From the NCBI RefSeq assembly GCF_030817475.1, contig NZ_JAUSZJ010000002.1, positions 4,912,626 through 4,976,625 of the forward strand: DNA of 64,000 bases, in the 5' to 3' direction. This stretch comes from Streptomyces sp. V2I9. GTDB taxonomy: Bacteria > Actinomycetota > Actinomycetes > Streptomycetales > Streptomycetaceae. The position numbers were made by a program, and so were the translations under genes. This document shows positions 25,549-34,363 of this stretch, in pieces. The notes beneath the pieces are model-generated. The model was not told where the DNA came from. It worked only from the letters and a program-made list of their open reading frames with translations, and ran no database searches. Every line of letters starts with the position of its first letter. The stretch's first letter is position 1.

Positions 25549-26184
25549 ATGACTGTCCCTTCAGCGGAGCCCGCCGGTCCGCGGATGTGGGTACGGGGGC
25601 CTACGCGTCCACAGCCCACCGGGGACCCGGTGGCTCCGCAGGACGTGGCCACGGTCCCGCGGCCGGCCGCCGCACGGGGGGTCACGAGCACTGCCGCCGC
25701 GAGCGGGCGGCCCCAACGGCCGCGCAGGGAACAGCGGGGGGCGCTGTCCGCCGAAGGGCTCGGCTGGGTCGGCGCACACGGCGGGGCCGGTGCGAGCACC
25801 CTGGCGCGGGTGCTAGGAGGCACCGACCTCGGGTGCGCGTGGCCCGACCCGGCCCGGGGAGAACCCGCCCGGGTCATGCTGGTCGCCCGCACCCACGCGG
25901 ACGGCATGCGGGCGGCGTCCCGCGCCCTCAACGCCCTTCGGGAAGGCCGTCACCCCGCCGGAATGGAACTGGTGGCGCTGGTGCTCGTCGCCGACGCACC
26001 AGGCCGCCTCCCTCTCGTACTCGCCAACCGGGTCCGGATCCTGAGGTCCGCCGCCCCGGTGCGCCGGATCCCGTGGATCGCCGCCTGGCGGATGGGCAAG
26101 GAGACGAGAAGACTTCCCAAGCAGCTGTTCCGGCTGGGCGCGCTGGCCGGTACCCGTCCCGACGGGGCGGGGGAGCGACGATGA
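25549..26184 (+). CDS. P-loop protein at head of secretion operon (DUF6668/ParA-like)
   Basis: The protein has 211 residues. After a disordered Pro/Arg/Ala-rich N-terminus (about 1-70), residues about 72-88 read GWVGAHGGAGASTLARV, a Walker A-like loop of the kind found in ParA-related and DUF6668 proteins. Later strands (ARVMLVARTHADGMRAA, MELVALVLVADAPGRLP) fit an alpha/beta P-loop fold. The C-terminus is basic (WRMGKETRRLPKQLFRLG). Its stop overlaps the next start (ATGA). In conjugation-type loci such proteins may position or energise the apparatus; that is inference. Confidence 0.7.
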   Translation: MTVPSAEPAGPRMWVRGPTRPQPTGDPVAPQDVATVPRPAAARGVTSTAAASGRPQRPRREQRGALSAEGLGWVGAHGGAGASTLARVLGGTDLGCAWPDPARGEPARVMLVARTHADGMRAASRALNALREGRHPAGMELVALVLVADAPGRLPLVLANRVRILRSAAPVRRIPWIAAWRMGKETRRLPKQLFRLGALAGTRPDGAGERR

Positions 26185-26456
26185 CCGTTCTGCCCCTGGC
26201 GGCCGTCCCGCTCGCCGCCACGTTCTCGCCCGGTCCGGAGGCCGGCCAGCTCCTCGGTCTGCTCGCCTGGTGCGCCTCCGCCGCCGGAGTGGGCGGCGTC
26301 ATCACGGTGGGCACCCTGATGGCGCTCCAGTTGCGCGGCGGCGAGCCCGGGGAGGGCGGCCAGCACTTCCGCGGCCTCTTCTTCGTCATGCTCGCCAGCG
26401 TCCTCGCCTCCACGGCCGGCCCCCTCGTGGCCGCCCTCGGGTCACTCGCGCTCTGA
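26181..26456 (+). CDS. Small two-span membrane protein, VirB2-like (copy 1)
   Basis: The protein has 91 residues with two membrane segments, about 23-47 (LLGLLAWCASAAGVGGVITVGTL) and 66-90 (FFVMLASVLASTAGPLVAALG), and a short polar loop. This is the size and topology of VirB2/TrbC-type pilin-like subunits in type IV secretion loci. It is clearly related to the next gene (shared AGVxGV...GTxMAL and STAGPLV motifs). Start and upstream stop overlap by 4 nt. Confidence 0.7.
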   Translation: MTVLPLAAVPLAATFSPGPEAGQLLGLLAWCASAAGVGGVITVGTLMALQLRGGEPGEGGQHFRGLFFVMLASVLASTAGPLVAALGSLAL

Positions 26457-26608
26457 CCCGCCGGCCACCCGCCGAGACCCACGCGCGGCCCGCCCGACGC
26501 ACCGGACGCCGCCGTGGCCACCCCTTTCACCCCGACGCACCAGATGCCGCCCCGGCCACCCCGTACACCGCCACCGCACGGTGGCGCACGACCTCGCAGG
26601 AGACAGCC

Positions 26609-26893
26609 ATGACATCGCACCTCCCCTTCCTCCTCCACGCCGCCGCGAAGGTACCCACTCCGACCCGCCGCGCTCCGCAGGCGCTCACCAGCAAGATCGA
26701 CGTGGTGCTCGGCATCGCCGCCTGGGCGGGCACCGCGGCGGGGGTGGCGGGGGTTCTGATCACCGGCACCATGATGGCCATCTCCATGAAGCGGGGCGAG
26801 AGTTCCGAGCACATGAGCCGTCTCGGCATGGTGCTGGGCGGCTGTGTGCTGGTGGCCACCGCGGGCCCGCTCGTCTCCTTCGTCTTCGCCTAG
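26609..26893 (+). CDS. Small two-span membrane protein, VirB2-like (copy 2)
   Basis: The protein has 94 residues. The ATG follows AGGAG at good spacing. Membrane segments lie at about 33-57 (VLGIAAWAGTAAGVAGVLITG) and 72-94 (MVLGGCVLVATAGPLVSFVFA). A basic N-terminal extension of about 25 residues could be cleaved. It is a diverged duplicate of the preceding small membrane protein. The 152 bp between the two hold no gene. A channel or pilin-like role is inferred from context. Confidence 0.7.
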   Translation: MTSHLPFLLHAAAKVPTPTRRAPQALTSKIDVVLGIAAWAGTAAGVAGVLITGTMMAISMKRGESSEHMSRLGMVLGGCVLVATAGPLVSFVFA

Positions 26894-26915
26894 AACCGGA
26901 AGGGGGGCGGACACC

Positions 26916-27695
26916 ATGTTCGGACGCAACCAGCGGGAGGCCGGGACGGACCGGCCGTTCTGGAACCAGCGGGGGTGGCTCTTCTCCGCGGCCTTCCTCG
27001 TCGTCGCTCTCGTCGCCTCCGGGGCCGCCTGGCTGTCGACGGACGACGATGCCCCGGCCGCCCGGCAGGGGAACCCCGTGGGCAAGGGACCGTTGTCCTC
27101 CTCCGCGCCGAAGGACGGGCGGCCCGACCCGGGGGAGGAGGGAGCCGCCACCGCACGACCCGGCGACTGCCTGACGGACGACAGCGACCAGACTCCTCCA
27201 TCCGTGTCGCCCCAGGACCTGCGGTGGCAGGAGCTGGGCCTGACGAAGGTCCCCGTATCGCCCTCGGCGGGCCCGGTGCGCACCAGTGGCGCGGTGATGT
27301 GGTGCTTCGCCCGCACACCCCTGGGCGCGGTGCTGGCCGCCCACGTGATTCCCGCCCGGATGAGCGGCGAGGACTGGCAGACGGTCACCGATCAGCAGGT
27401 GGTCCCCGGACGTGCGCGGGATCTCTTCGTCGCGCAGCGGAGCACCGTCCCCCCGTCGGCCGCCAACGGACGCGCGGCCGGCTCGTACGCCGGGTTCGCC
27501 CTGGATTCGTACTCCGAGGAGAGCGCCGTCGTGCAACTTCTCATCAAGCACGGTTCGGGCAGTTACGGGACGACCTTCGTCACCGTGACCTGGGACGGCG
27601 GTGACTGGAAGGTGCGGGCCAACCCCAACGGGACGCTGTACTCCTCGTTGACGACTGTGGCGGGCAACAACGGATTCACCATGTGGGGGGTGTGA
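26916..27695 (+). CDS. Single-span membrane protein, VirB8/TcpC-like by position
   Basis: The protein has 259 residues. The N-terminus is cytoplasmic and short, a single membrane segment lies at about 20-42 (WLFSAAFLVVALVASGAAWL), then a disordered linker to about 90, then a soluble domain ending in beta-rich sequence (VQLLIKHGSGSYGTTFVTVTWDGGDWKV). This topology and its place between VirB2-like and VirB6-like genes match the VirB8/TcpC component, whose soluble part has an NTF2-like fold. Sequence alone does not prove the family. It begins 22 nt after the previous stop and ends one base before the next start. Confidence 0.65.
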   Translation: MFGRNQREAGTDRPFWNQRGWLFSAAFLVVALVASGAAWLSTDDDAPAARQGNPVGKGPLSSSAPKDGRPDPGEEGAATARPGDCLTDDSDQTPPSVSPQDLRWQELGLTKVPVSPSAGPVRTSGAVMWCFARTPLGAVLAAHVIPARMSGEDWQTVTDQQVVPGRARDLFVAQRSTVPPSAANGRAAGSYAGFALDSYSEESAVVQLLIKHGSGSYGTTFVTVTWDGGDWKVRANPNGTLYSSLTTVAGNNGFTMWGV

Positions 27696-27696
27696 C

Positions 27697-28965
27697 GTGG
27701 CCTGTCCCACGGGTGACCCGCTGGTCGACGCGATCAGCGGCTTCTTCGACTTCCTGGACGACCCGATCGGCACCATCGTGTCGGGTATCGCCCAAGCCAT
27801 TCTCGCCGCTGCCGTCTCGGCCTTCGGTGAGCTGACCATGTCCATTCCCACCCTGTCCACGGCCTCCACCACCCCCCAGCAGATCAACGGCCAGACGCAA
27901 TGGGTGGTGGTCTACCTCGCGGTCGGCTCGCTGCTCTTCGCCGCGATCCGGATGGCCCTCGAACGCCGGGGGGAGGCCGGGACGACCGCGCTCAAGGGTC
28001 TGCTGCGGGTGATACTCGTGGCCGGAGCGGCGACCACCGTGGTGACGGCGACGGCGAGACTCTCCGACCGGTACGCCGACCACCTCTTCAAGCAGGCGGC
28101 GAGCGAGACGCTCCAGGACAACATCGGGTGCCAGAACTCCGGCGGCATCGAGGCGTTCCTGCTGCTCATCCTTGCCTTCCTGCTGCTGATCGCCGCCATC
28201 CTGCACACGATCCTGCTCTACATCCGCCTCGGCGTGATGCTCGTGCTGCTGGGCACGCTCCCGCTGGCCGCCGCGGCCTCCATGACGGACTGGGGCAACG
28301 GCTGGTGGCGCAAGCACATCGGCTGGATGATCGCCTGGCTGATCTACAAACCGGCGGCCGCGCTGGTCATGTACGCGGGCGCCGCCATGATCTCGAACGA
28401 CCAGCAGAACGGCGTCCAGGAACGCATCGCCGGTATCGGCGTGATGCTCCTCTCCGCGGTCGCGCTGCCCGCCCTGCTGAAGCTCATCGCGCCCGCGACC
28501 GCGGCGCTCGGTGGCGGCAACGGCGTCGGGGACGGCGTGACGGCCGCGGGCGGCGCGGTCGCCTCCGGAGCGAAGTCCCTCGCCTCGGGAAGCGGCGGCA
28601 GCGGGGGCGGAGCGGCGGGGAAGTCCGGGCCTTCGGGAGCACCGGCCGCCGCCGGCGGCGCCGGTGCGGCCGGGAGCGAGGGCGGGTCGGGAGCCTCCGG
28701 CCGGCAGAGCGCCGCAGGCGGCTCCGGCGCGGAGGGTCAGCCGCCCGCGGGGGGCACGCCCGGCGGGACGGGTGCGGCCGGTGCCGGGACGGCGGGTGGT
28801 GCGGGTGCGACCGGTGCCGGGACGGCCGGCGGCGCGGGTGCGGCTGCCGCCGCGGGTCCGGCGGGACTCGCGCTGAGCGCCGCGATGTCCGCGGCGCAAG
28901 GCGTGGGGCGGATCGCGAGCGGCGCCCTGGACGGCGCCGACGGGGACGCGGGCCACAACCGCTAG
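27697..28965 (+). CDS. Polytopic membrane protein, VirB6/TrbL-like
   Basis: The protein has 422 residues. The GTG start lies one base after the upstream stop. About six membrane segments occupy residues 20-285 (for example WVVVYLAVGSLLFAAIRMAL, AFLLLILAFLLLIAAILHTILLYIRLGVMLVLLG and GVMLLSAVALPALLKLI). Residues about 290-400 are a Gly/Ala/Ser-rich disordered tail with repeated GTGAAGAGTAGGAGA-like units. Channel proteins of this type form the inner-membrane part of type IV secretion systems and often have such tails. A hairpin terminator follows, so the ATPase genes may have a separate promoter or rely on read-through. Confidence 0.8.
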   Translation: MACPTGDPLVDAISGFFDFLDDPIGTIVSGIAQAILAAAVSAFGELTMSIPTLSTASTTPQQINGQTQWVVVYLAVGSLLFAAIRMALERRGEAGTTALKGLLRVILVAGAATTVVTATARLSDRYADHLFKQAASETLQDNIGCQNSGGIEAFLLLILAFLLLIAAILHTILLYIRLGVMLVLLGTLPLAAAASMTDWGNGWWRKHIGWMIAWLIYKPAAALVMYAGAAMISNDQQNGVQERIAGIGVMLLSAVALPALLKLIAPATAALGGGNGVGDGVTAAGGAVASGAKSLASGSGGSGGGAAGKSGPSGAPAAAGGAGAAGSEGGSGASGRQSAAGGSGAEGQPPAGGTPGGTGAAGAGTAGGAGATGAGTAGGAGAAAAAGPAGLALSAAMSAAQGVGRIASGALDGADGDAGHNR

Positions 28966-28979
28966 GGCCGGTCGTCGGA

Positions 28980-29007
28980 CCGGGCCGGGCCGGTGAACCC
29001 GGCCCGG
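28980..29007. terminator. 10-bp hairpin after VirB6-like gene
   Basis: CCGGGCCGGG and CCCGGCCCGG are perfect inverted copies with an 8-base loop, 14 nt after the VirB6-like stop. It could reduce read-through into the ATPase genes. Confidence 0.55.
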
Positions 29008-29042
29008 CACCCCCGGGCCCCGCCGGCGAATGCCGCCCCTGA

Positions 29043-29104
29043 CCCCTGACCCCTGACACGGCACCCCTGACCCCTGACACGGCACCCCTGACCCCTGACA
29101 CGGC
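29043..29104. repeat. 21-bp tandem repeat, about three copies
   Basis: The unit is CCCCTGACCCCTGACACGGCA, repeated almost perfectly three times, with an extra CCCCTGA at its left edge. It lies in the 184-bp gap before the SCO6880-like gene. The TGA-containing unit keeps all plus frames closed or slipping; a spacing or binding role is possible. Confidence 0.8.
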
Positions 29105-29149
29105 CTCGGGCATCGACCCGGCCGAGCTACTGAGAAAGGAAGCAGAACC

Positions 29150-30643
29150 ATGGCTACGGAAGCCGTTACGCATCCCACCTACGGGAATTGGCGCCGCCCC
29201 CGGCGGCCGGGCCTCGGCCCACTCGGCCTGATCGGTACGGTCGGCGTCTTCGGCGGACTCGTCGTGGTGCTGCTCGCCTCGCTGATCTCGCTGGCCGCCG
29301 CCGTGGTGGTGCTCGTCCCGCTGGTCGTCGTCATCGCCCCGCTGGCTCTGCGTACCCAGGACGGCCGCAACCTCTACCAGTTGCTCGCCCTGCGCATCGG
29401 CTGGTTCCGCCGCAAGTCCAAGGGCGCGCACATCTACGTGTCCGGACCGCTGTCGCAGCGCCCGGGCGGCCGGTTCAGGCCGCCCGGGCTGCTGAACCGG
29501 GTGAGCGCCAGTGAGGGCCGGGACGCCTACGACCGCCCCTTCGGAGTGCTGCACCACCGCTCCCGCAATCTCTACTCCATCGTGCTCGGGTGCGAGCCGG
29601 ACGGTGGATCCCTGGTCGACCCGGACCAGGTCGACGTATGGGTGGCGATGTGGGGCGAGTGGCTGGCCAGGCTCTCGCACGAGCCGGGGCTGCGAGGCGC
29701 CTCGGTCATCGTGGAGACCGCCCCCGACCCGGGCACCCGGCTGGCCGCCGAGGTGCTGCCCCGCATCGCCGAGGACGCGCCGCCGGCCGCGCGTGCGGTG
29801 ATGGAAGAGGTCGTGCGGCGCTACCCGTCCGCCTCGTCCGAGATGCACACCTACATCACCCTCACCTACGGCGTCCCGGCGGGGCAGAAGCGCAAGCACG
29901 AGGACGTCGTCAACGACCTCGCCATCCGCCTCCCCGGTCTGCTCAGCGGACTCGTCGGGGCGGGCGGAGGCGCGGCGTACGCGCTCTCCGCCGAGCGGAT
30001 CGCCGAGGTCGTACGGGTCGCCTACGACCCCGCCGTCGCGGCTGACGTGCTCAGCGCACGCGCCGAGCACGGCGGTACGGGACTGGAGTGGGACGACGCC
30101 GGTCCGTCCGCCTGTGTCGAGTCGGTCAAGTCCTATCAGCACGACTCCGGTTACTCGCGCAGCTGGCTCCTCACCCTCGCCCCGCGAGGCACGGTGCGCT
30201 CGGGCGTGCTGCGCAACATGCTGGAGGCGGCGCCGGGAACCCGGCGCAAGCGGGTCGCCCTGCTGTACCGGCCCATCGATCCGGCGACCTCCGCGCGGAT
30301 CGTCGAGGCGGACCGCCGCAGCGCCCAGTTCATGGCCACGTCCGGGCGCGGGATGGTGCAGGCGCGAGCCGCGTCCGAGGTGCGGGCGGCCGAGCAGACG
30401 GCCGCGGAGGAGGCCTCCGGCGCGGGCCTGGTGGAGTTCTCGCTGATGTTCACCGCCACGGTCGACTCCCCCGACCAGCTGGAGGAGGCCGACGTCACCG
30501 TACGCAACCTCCTGGCGTCGTCCCGCATCTCCATGCGCCCCGCCGACCGGATGCAGGCTGCCGCGTTCAGCTGCACCCTGCCCGTCGGCATCCTTCCGTG
30601 GGAGCAGACATTGATCCCGCACGAGCTGCAGGAGGCACTGTGA
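29150..30643 (+). CDS. SCO6880-family protein, N-terminal half of VirB4-type machinery
   Basis: The protein has 497 residues. Two membrane segments lie at about 25-65 (LGLIGTVGVFGGLVVVLLASLIS and AAAVVVLVPLVVVIAPLAL), as in PrgI/VirB3-like parts. The soluble part resembles the N-terminal domain of VirB4/TraC, notably the final VEFSLMFTATVDSPDQLEEADVTVRNLLASSRI and the closing CTLPVGILPWEQ, which in VirB4 directly precedes the ATPase domain. The ATPase domain is absent here and begins in the next gene, with which it overlaps (GTGA). AGAAAGGAAGCAG precedes the ATG. Confidence 0.8.
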   Translation: MATEAVTHPTYGNWRRPRRPGLGPLGLIGTVGVFGGLVVVLLASLISLAAAVVVLVPLVVVIAPLALRTQDGRNLYQLLALRIGWFRRKSKGAHIYVSGPLSQRPGGRFRPPGLLNRVSASEGRDAYDRPFGVLHHRSRNLYSIVLGCEPDGGSLVDPDQVDVWVAMWGEWLARLSHEPGLRGASVIVETAPDPGTRLAAEVLPRIAEDAPPAARAVMEEVVRRYPSASSEMHTYITLTYGVPAGQKRKHEDVVNDLAIRLPGLLSGLVGAGGGAAYALSAERIAEVVRVAYDPAVAADVLSARAEHGGTGLEWDDAGPSACVESVKSYQHDSGYSRSWLLTLAPRGTVRSGVLRNMLEAAPGTRRKRVALLYRPIDPATSARIVEADRRSAQFMATSGRGMVQARAASEVRAAEQTAAEEASGAGLVEFSLMFTATVDSPDQLEEADVTVRNLLASSRISMRPADRMQAAAFSCTLPVGILPWEQTLIPHELQEAL

Positions 30644-32493
30644 GCGGCATCCCCACCTCGGTGCGCGTCCTCGACCTGGGAGCCGACTGGCCGGCCGGCT
30701 CGTCGGGCGCCGACACCGCGCTCAGCCGGATCTCGTTCGCGGACGCGGACACCGCCGGGCCGGACGAGGGCGTTCCCGGCGGCGACAGCGGCAACGGGCC
30801 GGCCGCCGCGCCCTTCGCGGGGGCCACGAAGTCCGGGAGGAAGCCGGGGAAGAACACCGGGAAGGGCAAGGCCGGGAACCGGGGCGGGTCCGCCCGCCCC
30901 GTCCGCGAGGCGTACGTGCCCTCGCGGGGGTGGGCCGGCCCCGGTGGCGGGAGGGTCGGCTACCTGGACCCGCCCACCATGTGGCGCGCCACGAGCGTGC
31001 AGGCGTGCGGCCTCTGGCCGTTCGCCGCCGGTTCCGGGGCGCCCATGAGCGGGGTACCCCTCGGGCAGCACATGTTCACCGGGGCGACCGTGTGCGGGGA
31101 CCCGCTGTCCTGGTTCACCCGCGCCCGGTACATCTCCAACCCCTCGCTGTTCATGCTCGGGATGCCGGGCCTGGGGAAGTCGACGCTGATCAACCGGATG
31201 CTCATCGGACTGTCCGCGACCGGTGTCGTTCCGCTGGTGCTGGGTGACCTCAAGCCGGACTACGCCGACACGGTGCGGGCCCTCGGGGGTCAGGTGATCT
31301 CCATCGGGCGGGGCGTCGGCGGCATCAACGTCCTGGACCCGGGCGCGATGGGCGCCGCGGCCGACCGCATCGGCGGGGAGGCGGGGCAGGCCCTCGCTGC
31401 CGAGACCCATGGCCGGGTCCTCAACATGGTGGCCGCGCTGATCACGATCGTGCGCGGCCGTCCCATGGACGACCACGAGCAGTCGGTGCTCTCCGTATGT
31501 CTGCACCACCTGCGTGAACGCACGCCGCGGGGCCACACGTTGCTCCTTCCGGACCTGCTCAAGGTGCTCGACGAGGGGCCCGCCCGGGTGCGCGCGGTCA
31601 CGCTGGACCGGGGGGACGACTCCAGGTACCGCGACGCGGTCGATCCCCTGCACCGCTCGCTGCTCGGCATTCTGGACGGACCGCTGGGTGGCACCTTCGC
31701 CTCGGAGACCTCCACCCACATCAACCCGGACGCCACCGCGGTGTGCATCGACATCTCGCGTATCGGCGAGGCCGACACCCAGCTGACGGCGGCGGCGATG
31801 CTCGCCGCCTGGTCGGACGGACTCGGCACGGTCGCCGCTTCCCACGCGCTCGCCGACGCGGGGCTCGCACCACGGCGCTGGTTCTTCACCGTCCTGGACG
31901 AGCTGTGGCGTCCGCTGCGTGCGGCGTCCGGGATCGTCGACCGTATCGACGCGCTGACCCGGCTCAACCGCTCGCTCGGTCTGGGCGACGCCAAGATCAC
32001 CCACACCCTCAAGGACGCCGAGGCGCTGGGTACCGACTCCGACCGGGCCAAGGCACGTGGCTTCGTCGAACGCGCGGGCATGGTCGTCGTAGCCGGACTG
32101 CCGCGAGCGGAGATGGAGGACCTCGGCAGGGTGGTCGGCCTCTCCCGGCGGGAGATCGAGCTGGTCTCCTCCTGGTCCTCGCCGCCCGGCTGGGCGAGCA
32201 CCGGAGCCGATGAGGAACCACCGGGCCGCGGCCGGTTCCTGATCAAGGTGGGCGGACGCCCCGGCATCCCCATCAAGGTGGCGATCACCGACACCGAGCG
32301 GGGGCTGCACGACACCAACACCCGCTGGGCCTCGAACGGTTACGCCGAGGCGCGGGCCGCCGAGCGGGCCGCGGCGCACGCTGCGGTCCTCGCCGAAGGA
32401 CCCGGCCGCGCCCTCGCGGAACTCGGCCCCGCAGTGGACCTGTCGCGTCCGGTGGCCGATCTGTCCGCCCCGGTCTCGGGCCGGCCCGCATGA
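30640..32493 (+). CDS. VirB4/TraC-like secretion ATPase
   Basis: The protein has 617 residues. The GTG start overlaps the previous stop. Residues about 20-105 are disordered and basic (KSGRKPGKNTGKGKAGNRGG). The RecA-like ATPase domain has Walker A GMPGLGKSTLINRM near 175 and Walker B FFTVLDELWRPL near 418, with LGDLKPDYADTV and the conserved NRSLGLGDAKITHTLKDAEAL between or after them. This is the motor that VirB4 provides for assembly and transport in type IV secretion. Its stop overlaps the next start (ATGA). Confidence 0.88.
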   Translation: MSGIPTSVRVLDLGADWPAGSSGADTALSRISFADADTAGPDEGVPGGDSGNGPAAAPFAGATKSGRKPGKNTGKGKAGNRGGSARPVREAYVPSRGWAGPGGGRVGYLDPPTMWRATSVQACGLWPFAAGSGAPMSGVPLGQHMFTGATVCGDPLSWFTRARYISNPSLFMLGMPGLGKSTLINRMLIGLSATGVVPLVLGDLKPDYADTVRALGGQVISIGRGVGGINVLDPGAMGAAADRIGGEAGQALAAETHGRVLNMVAALITIVRGRPMDDHEQSVLSVCLHHLRERTPRGHTLLLPDLLKVLDEGPARVRAVTLDRGDDSRYRDAVDPLHRSLLGILDGPLGGTFASETSTHINPDATAVCIDISRIGEADTQLTAAAMLAAWSDGLGTVAASHALADAGLAPRRWFFTVLDELWRPLRAASGIVDRIDALTRLNRSLGLGDAKITHTLKDAEALGTDSDRAKARGFVERAGMVVVAGLPRAEMEDLGRVVGLSRREIELVSSWSSPPGWASTGADEEPPGRGRFLIKVGGRPGIPIKVAITDTERGLHDTNTRWASNGYAEARAAERAAAHAAVLAEGPGRALAELGPAVDLSRPVADLSAPVSGRPA

Positions 32494-34286
32494 GCGGGCG
32501 GCCCGGCGGCCGGCCGGGAAGCGAACTCGCCCCCTGGGCGATCGTGGGTGTCGCGGGTGTGGCCCTGGTCCTCTTCGGGGTGACCTGGCTGGGCGGCACC
32601 CTGGGCGCCGCTGTGACGGGAGCGGGCTGGCATCCACCGCCCTTCGTCATGTCGACGTTCGGCACACTCGTCACCGAGGGCCCGGACCGGCTCTGGCCGG
32701 GTGCTTCTCCGTACGCGGTGTACGCAGGCGTCGTCGCCCTTCTCCTGGTGCTCGCCGCGCTGACCGTGCCGGTCGTCCGGCTCGCCCTGCGGGGACGCGG
32801 CGCGGGTGCGCACTCCGCCGGCCTCGCCGGCCGGAAGGAACTCGCGTCGATGTGCCCCAAGGGCATCGCGGCGCGCGCCCGCGAACTGCGCCCGACCCTC
32901 AAGGGAATGAAGGAGCTCCACCCCGACGAGACCGGCAACCTCCTCGGTGACCTGGAACCCTCGGGGCCCGAACTGCGCTCCTCCTACGAGGACGTGGAGC
33001 TGGACCTGATGGCCCCGCGCGCCGGGAAGTCCACCGGGATCGCCATCCCACGGGTGCTGCGCGCACGTGGGGCCGTGCTCCTCACCTCGAACAAGTCGGA
33101 CGTGTACGCCGTCACCCGCGCCGAGCGCGAGAAGATCGGCACCGTCTGGACGTTCGACCCCCAGGGCATCGCCCACACGCCGCGCGAGATGTGGTGGGAC
33201 ATGCTCGCGGAGTGCGTCACCATCGAGGGATCACGCCGGCTGGCGGGCCACTTCGTGGCCTCGGTCAACGACGACGCCTCGCAGAAGGACTTCTGGATCT
33301 CGGCGGCCCAGAACACGCTGACCGCCCTGTTCCTGGCGGCGGCACGCGGCCGGGCGCCGGTGACCGATCTGCTCGGCTGGCTCGCCGATCCGGCCGACCG
33401 CACACCGATCGACCTGTTGAGGGAGGCCGGACTCGCGGCCATGGCCGAGCAGTTGCAGGGCACGGTGCGCGGCGCGGTGGAGACGCGGGACGGAATCTAC
33501 GAGACGGCCCGGCAGTGCGTCTCCTGCCTTCTGGACCCGGGCATCCTGGCATGGGTGACGCGCGACCCCGACGTGCGGCAGTTCCGGCCGGAAGAGCACG
33601 TGCTGGGGCGCGACACGCTCTATCTGCTGTCCAAGGACGGGGGCGGTTCGGCGGCCGGGGTGATCGCCGGTCTCGCCGACGCCACCATGCGGGCGGGGGT
33701 CGTCGCCGCCGAGCGGATGGGAGGCCGGCTGGACCCGCCGATGACGGCGGTGCTCGACGAGGCGGCGAACGTCTGCCGCATCGCCGATCTCCCCGACCTG
33801 TACAGCCACTTCGGTTCACGCGGGATCAACGTCGTGACCCTGTTGCAGAGTTACCGCCAGGGCGCCCGTGTATGGGGGGATGCCGGCATGGACGCGCTGT
33901 GGAGCGCGGCCACGGTGAAACTGCTCGGTGCGGGGCTGGACGACGCGGACTTCGTGGAGAAGATCTCCAAGCTGGTGGGCCAGCACGATGTGAGCACGGT
34001 CAGCGTCTCCAGGAGCAAAGACGGCTCGTCCCGTTCCACCTCCTACCGCCAGGAGCAGGTGCTGCCCCCCGACCGCATCCGGGCGCTGCCGAAGGGCACG
34101 GCACTCCTGCTCGCGACCGGCGTGCGGCCGGCCCTGATCCGGCTCCGCCCCTGGTACAAGGAGCCGGACGCCGGTCACATCTCGGCAGCGGCGAAGGCGG
34201 AGGTGGCGGCCATCACGGACCGGGCCGCGCGCTCCTGGTCGAAGCCGGACCCGACGAAGGCGGAAAGCGGGCTGGAGTCGGCCTGA
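32490..34286 (+). CDS. VirD4/TraG-like coupling ATPase
   Basis: The protein has 598 residues. Two membrane segments at about 15-40 and 75-98 enclose a short extracytoplasmic loop with GWHPPPFV and LWPGASP. The ATPase domain has the P-loop APRAGKSTG near 178 (the usual first glycine is Ala) and Walker B MTAVLDEAANVCRI near 421, followed by VTLLQSYRQGARVWG, all typical of TraG/VirD4 coupling proteins. These bind substrates and feed them to the channel. It is the last gene of the operon and is followed by a strong hairpin. Confidence 0.88.
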   Translation: MSGRPGGRPGSELAPWAIVGVAGVALVLFGVTWLGGTLGAAVTGAGWHPPPFVMSTFGTLVTEGPDRLWPGASPYAVYAGVVALLLVLAALTVPVVRLALRGRGAGAHSAGLAGRKELASMCPKGIAARARELRPTLKGMKELHPDETGNLLGDLEPSGPELRSSYEDVELDLMAPRAGKSTGIAIPRVLRARGAVLLTSNKSDVYAVTRAEREKIGTVWTFDPQGIAHTPREMWWDMLAECVTIEGSRRLAGHFVASVNDDASQKDFWISAAQNTLTALFLAAARGRAPVTDLLGWLADPADRTPIDLLREAGLAAMAEQLQGTVRGAVETRDGIYETARQCVSCLLDPGILAWVTRDPDVRQFRPEEHVLGRDTLYLLSKDGGGSAAGVIAGLADATMRAGVVAAERMGGRLDPPMTAVLDEAANVCRIADLPDLYSHFGSRGINVVTLLQSYRQGARVWGDAGMDALWSAATVKLLGAGLDDADFVEKISKLVGQHDVSTVSVSRSKDGSSRSTSYRQEQVLPPDRIRALPKGTALLLATGVRPALIRLRPWYKEPDAGHISAAAKAEVAAITDRAARSWSKPDPTKAESGLESA

Positions 34287-34315
34287 GAGGGGCGTGGCCG
34301 GACGGGCACGCACAC

Positions 34316-34361
34316 GTGCGGATGGGCGGGGGACCCTGGCGAGGGCCCCGCCCATCCGCAC
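34316..34361. terminator. 16-bp bidirectional terminator between converging genes
   Basis: GTGCGGATGGGCGGGG (34316-34331) pairs perfectly with CCCCGCCCATCCGCAC (34346-34361) across a 14-base loop. It lies between the stops of the coupling-protein gene and the opposing repeat-protein gene and can end both transcripts. Confidence 0.85.
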
Positions 34362-34363
34362 GC

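Noticed and set aside
29043..29104. 21-bp repeat as a CRISPR or origin iteron array
   Set aside because: Units are adjacent with no spacers, and no replication gene is nearby; it is a simple tandem repeat.
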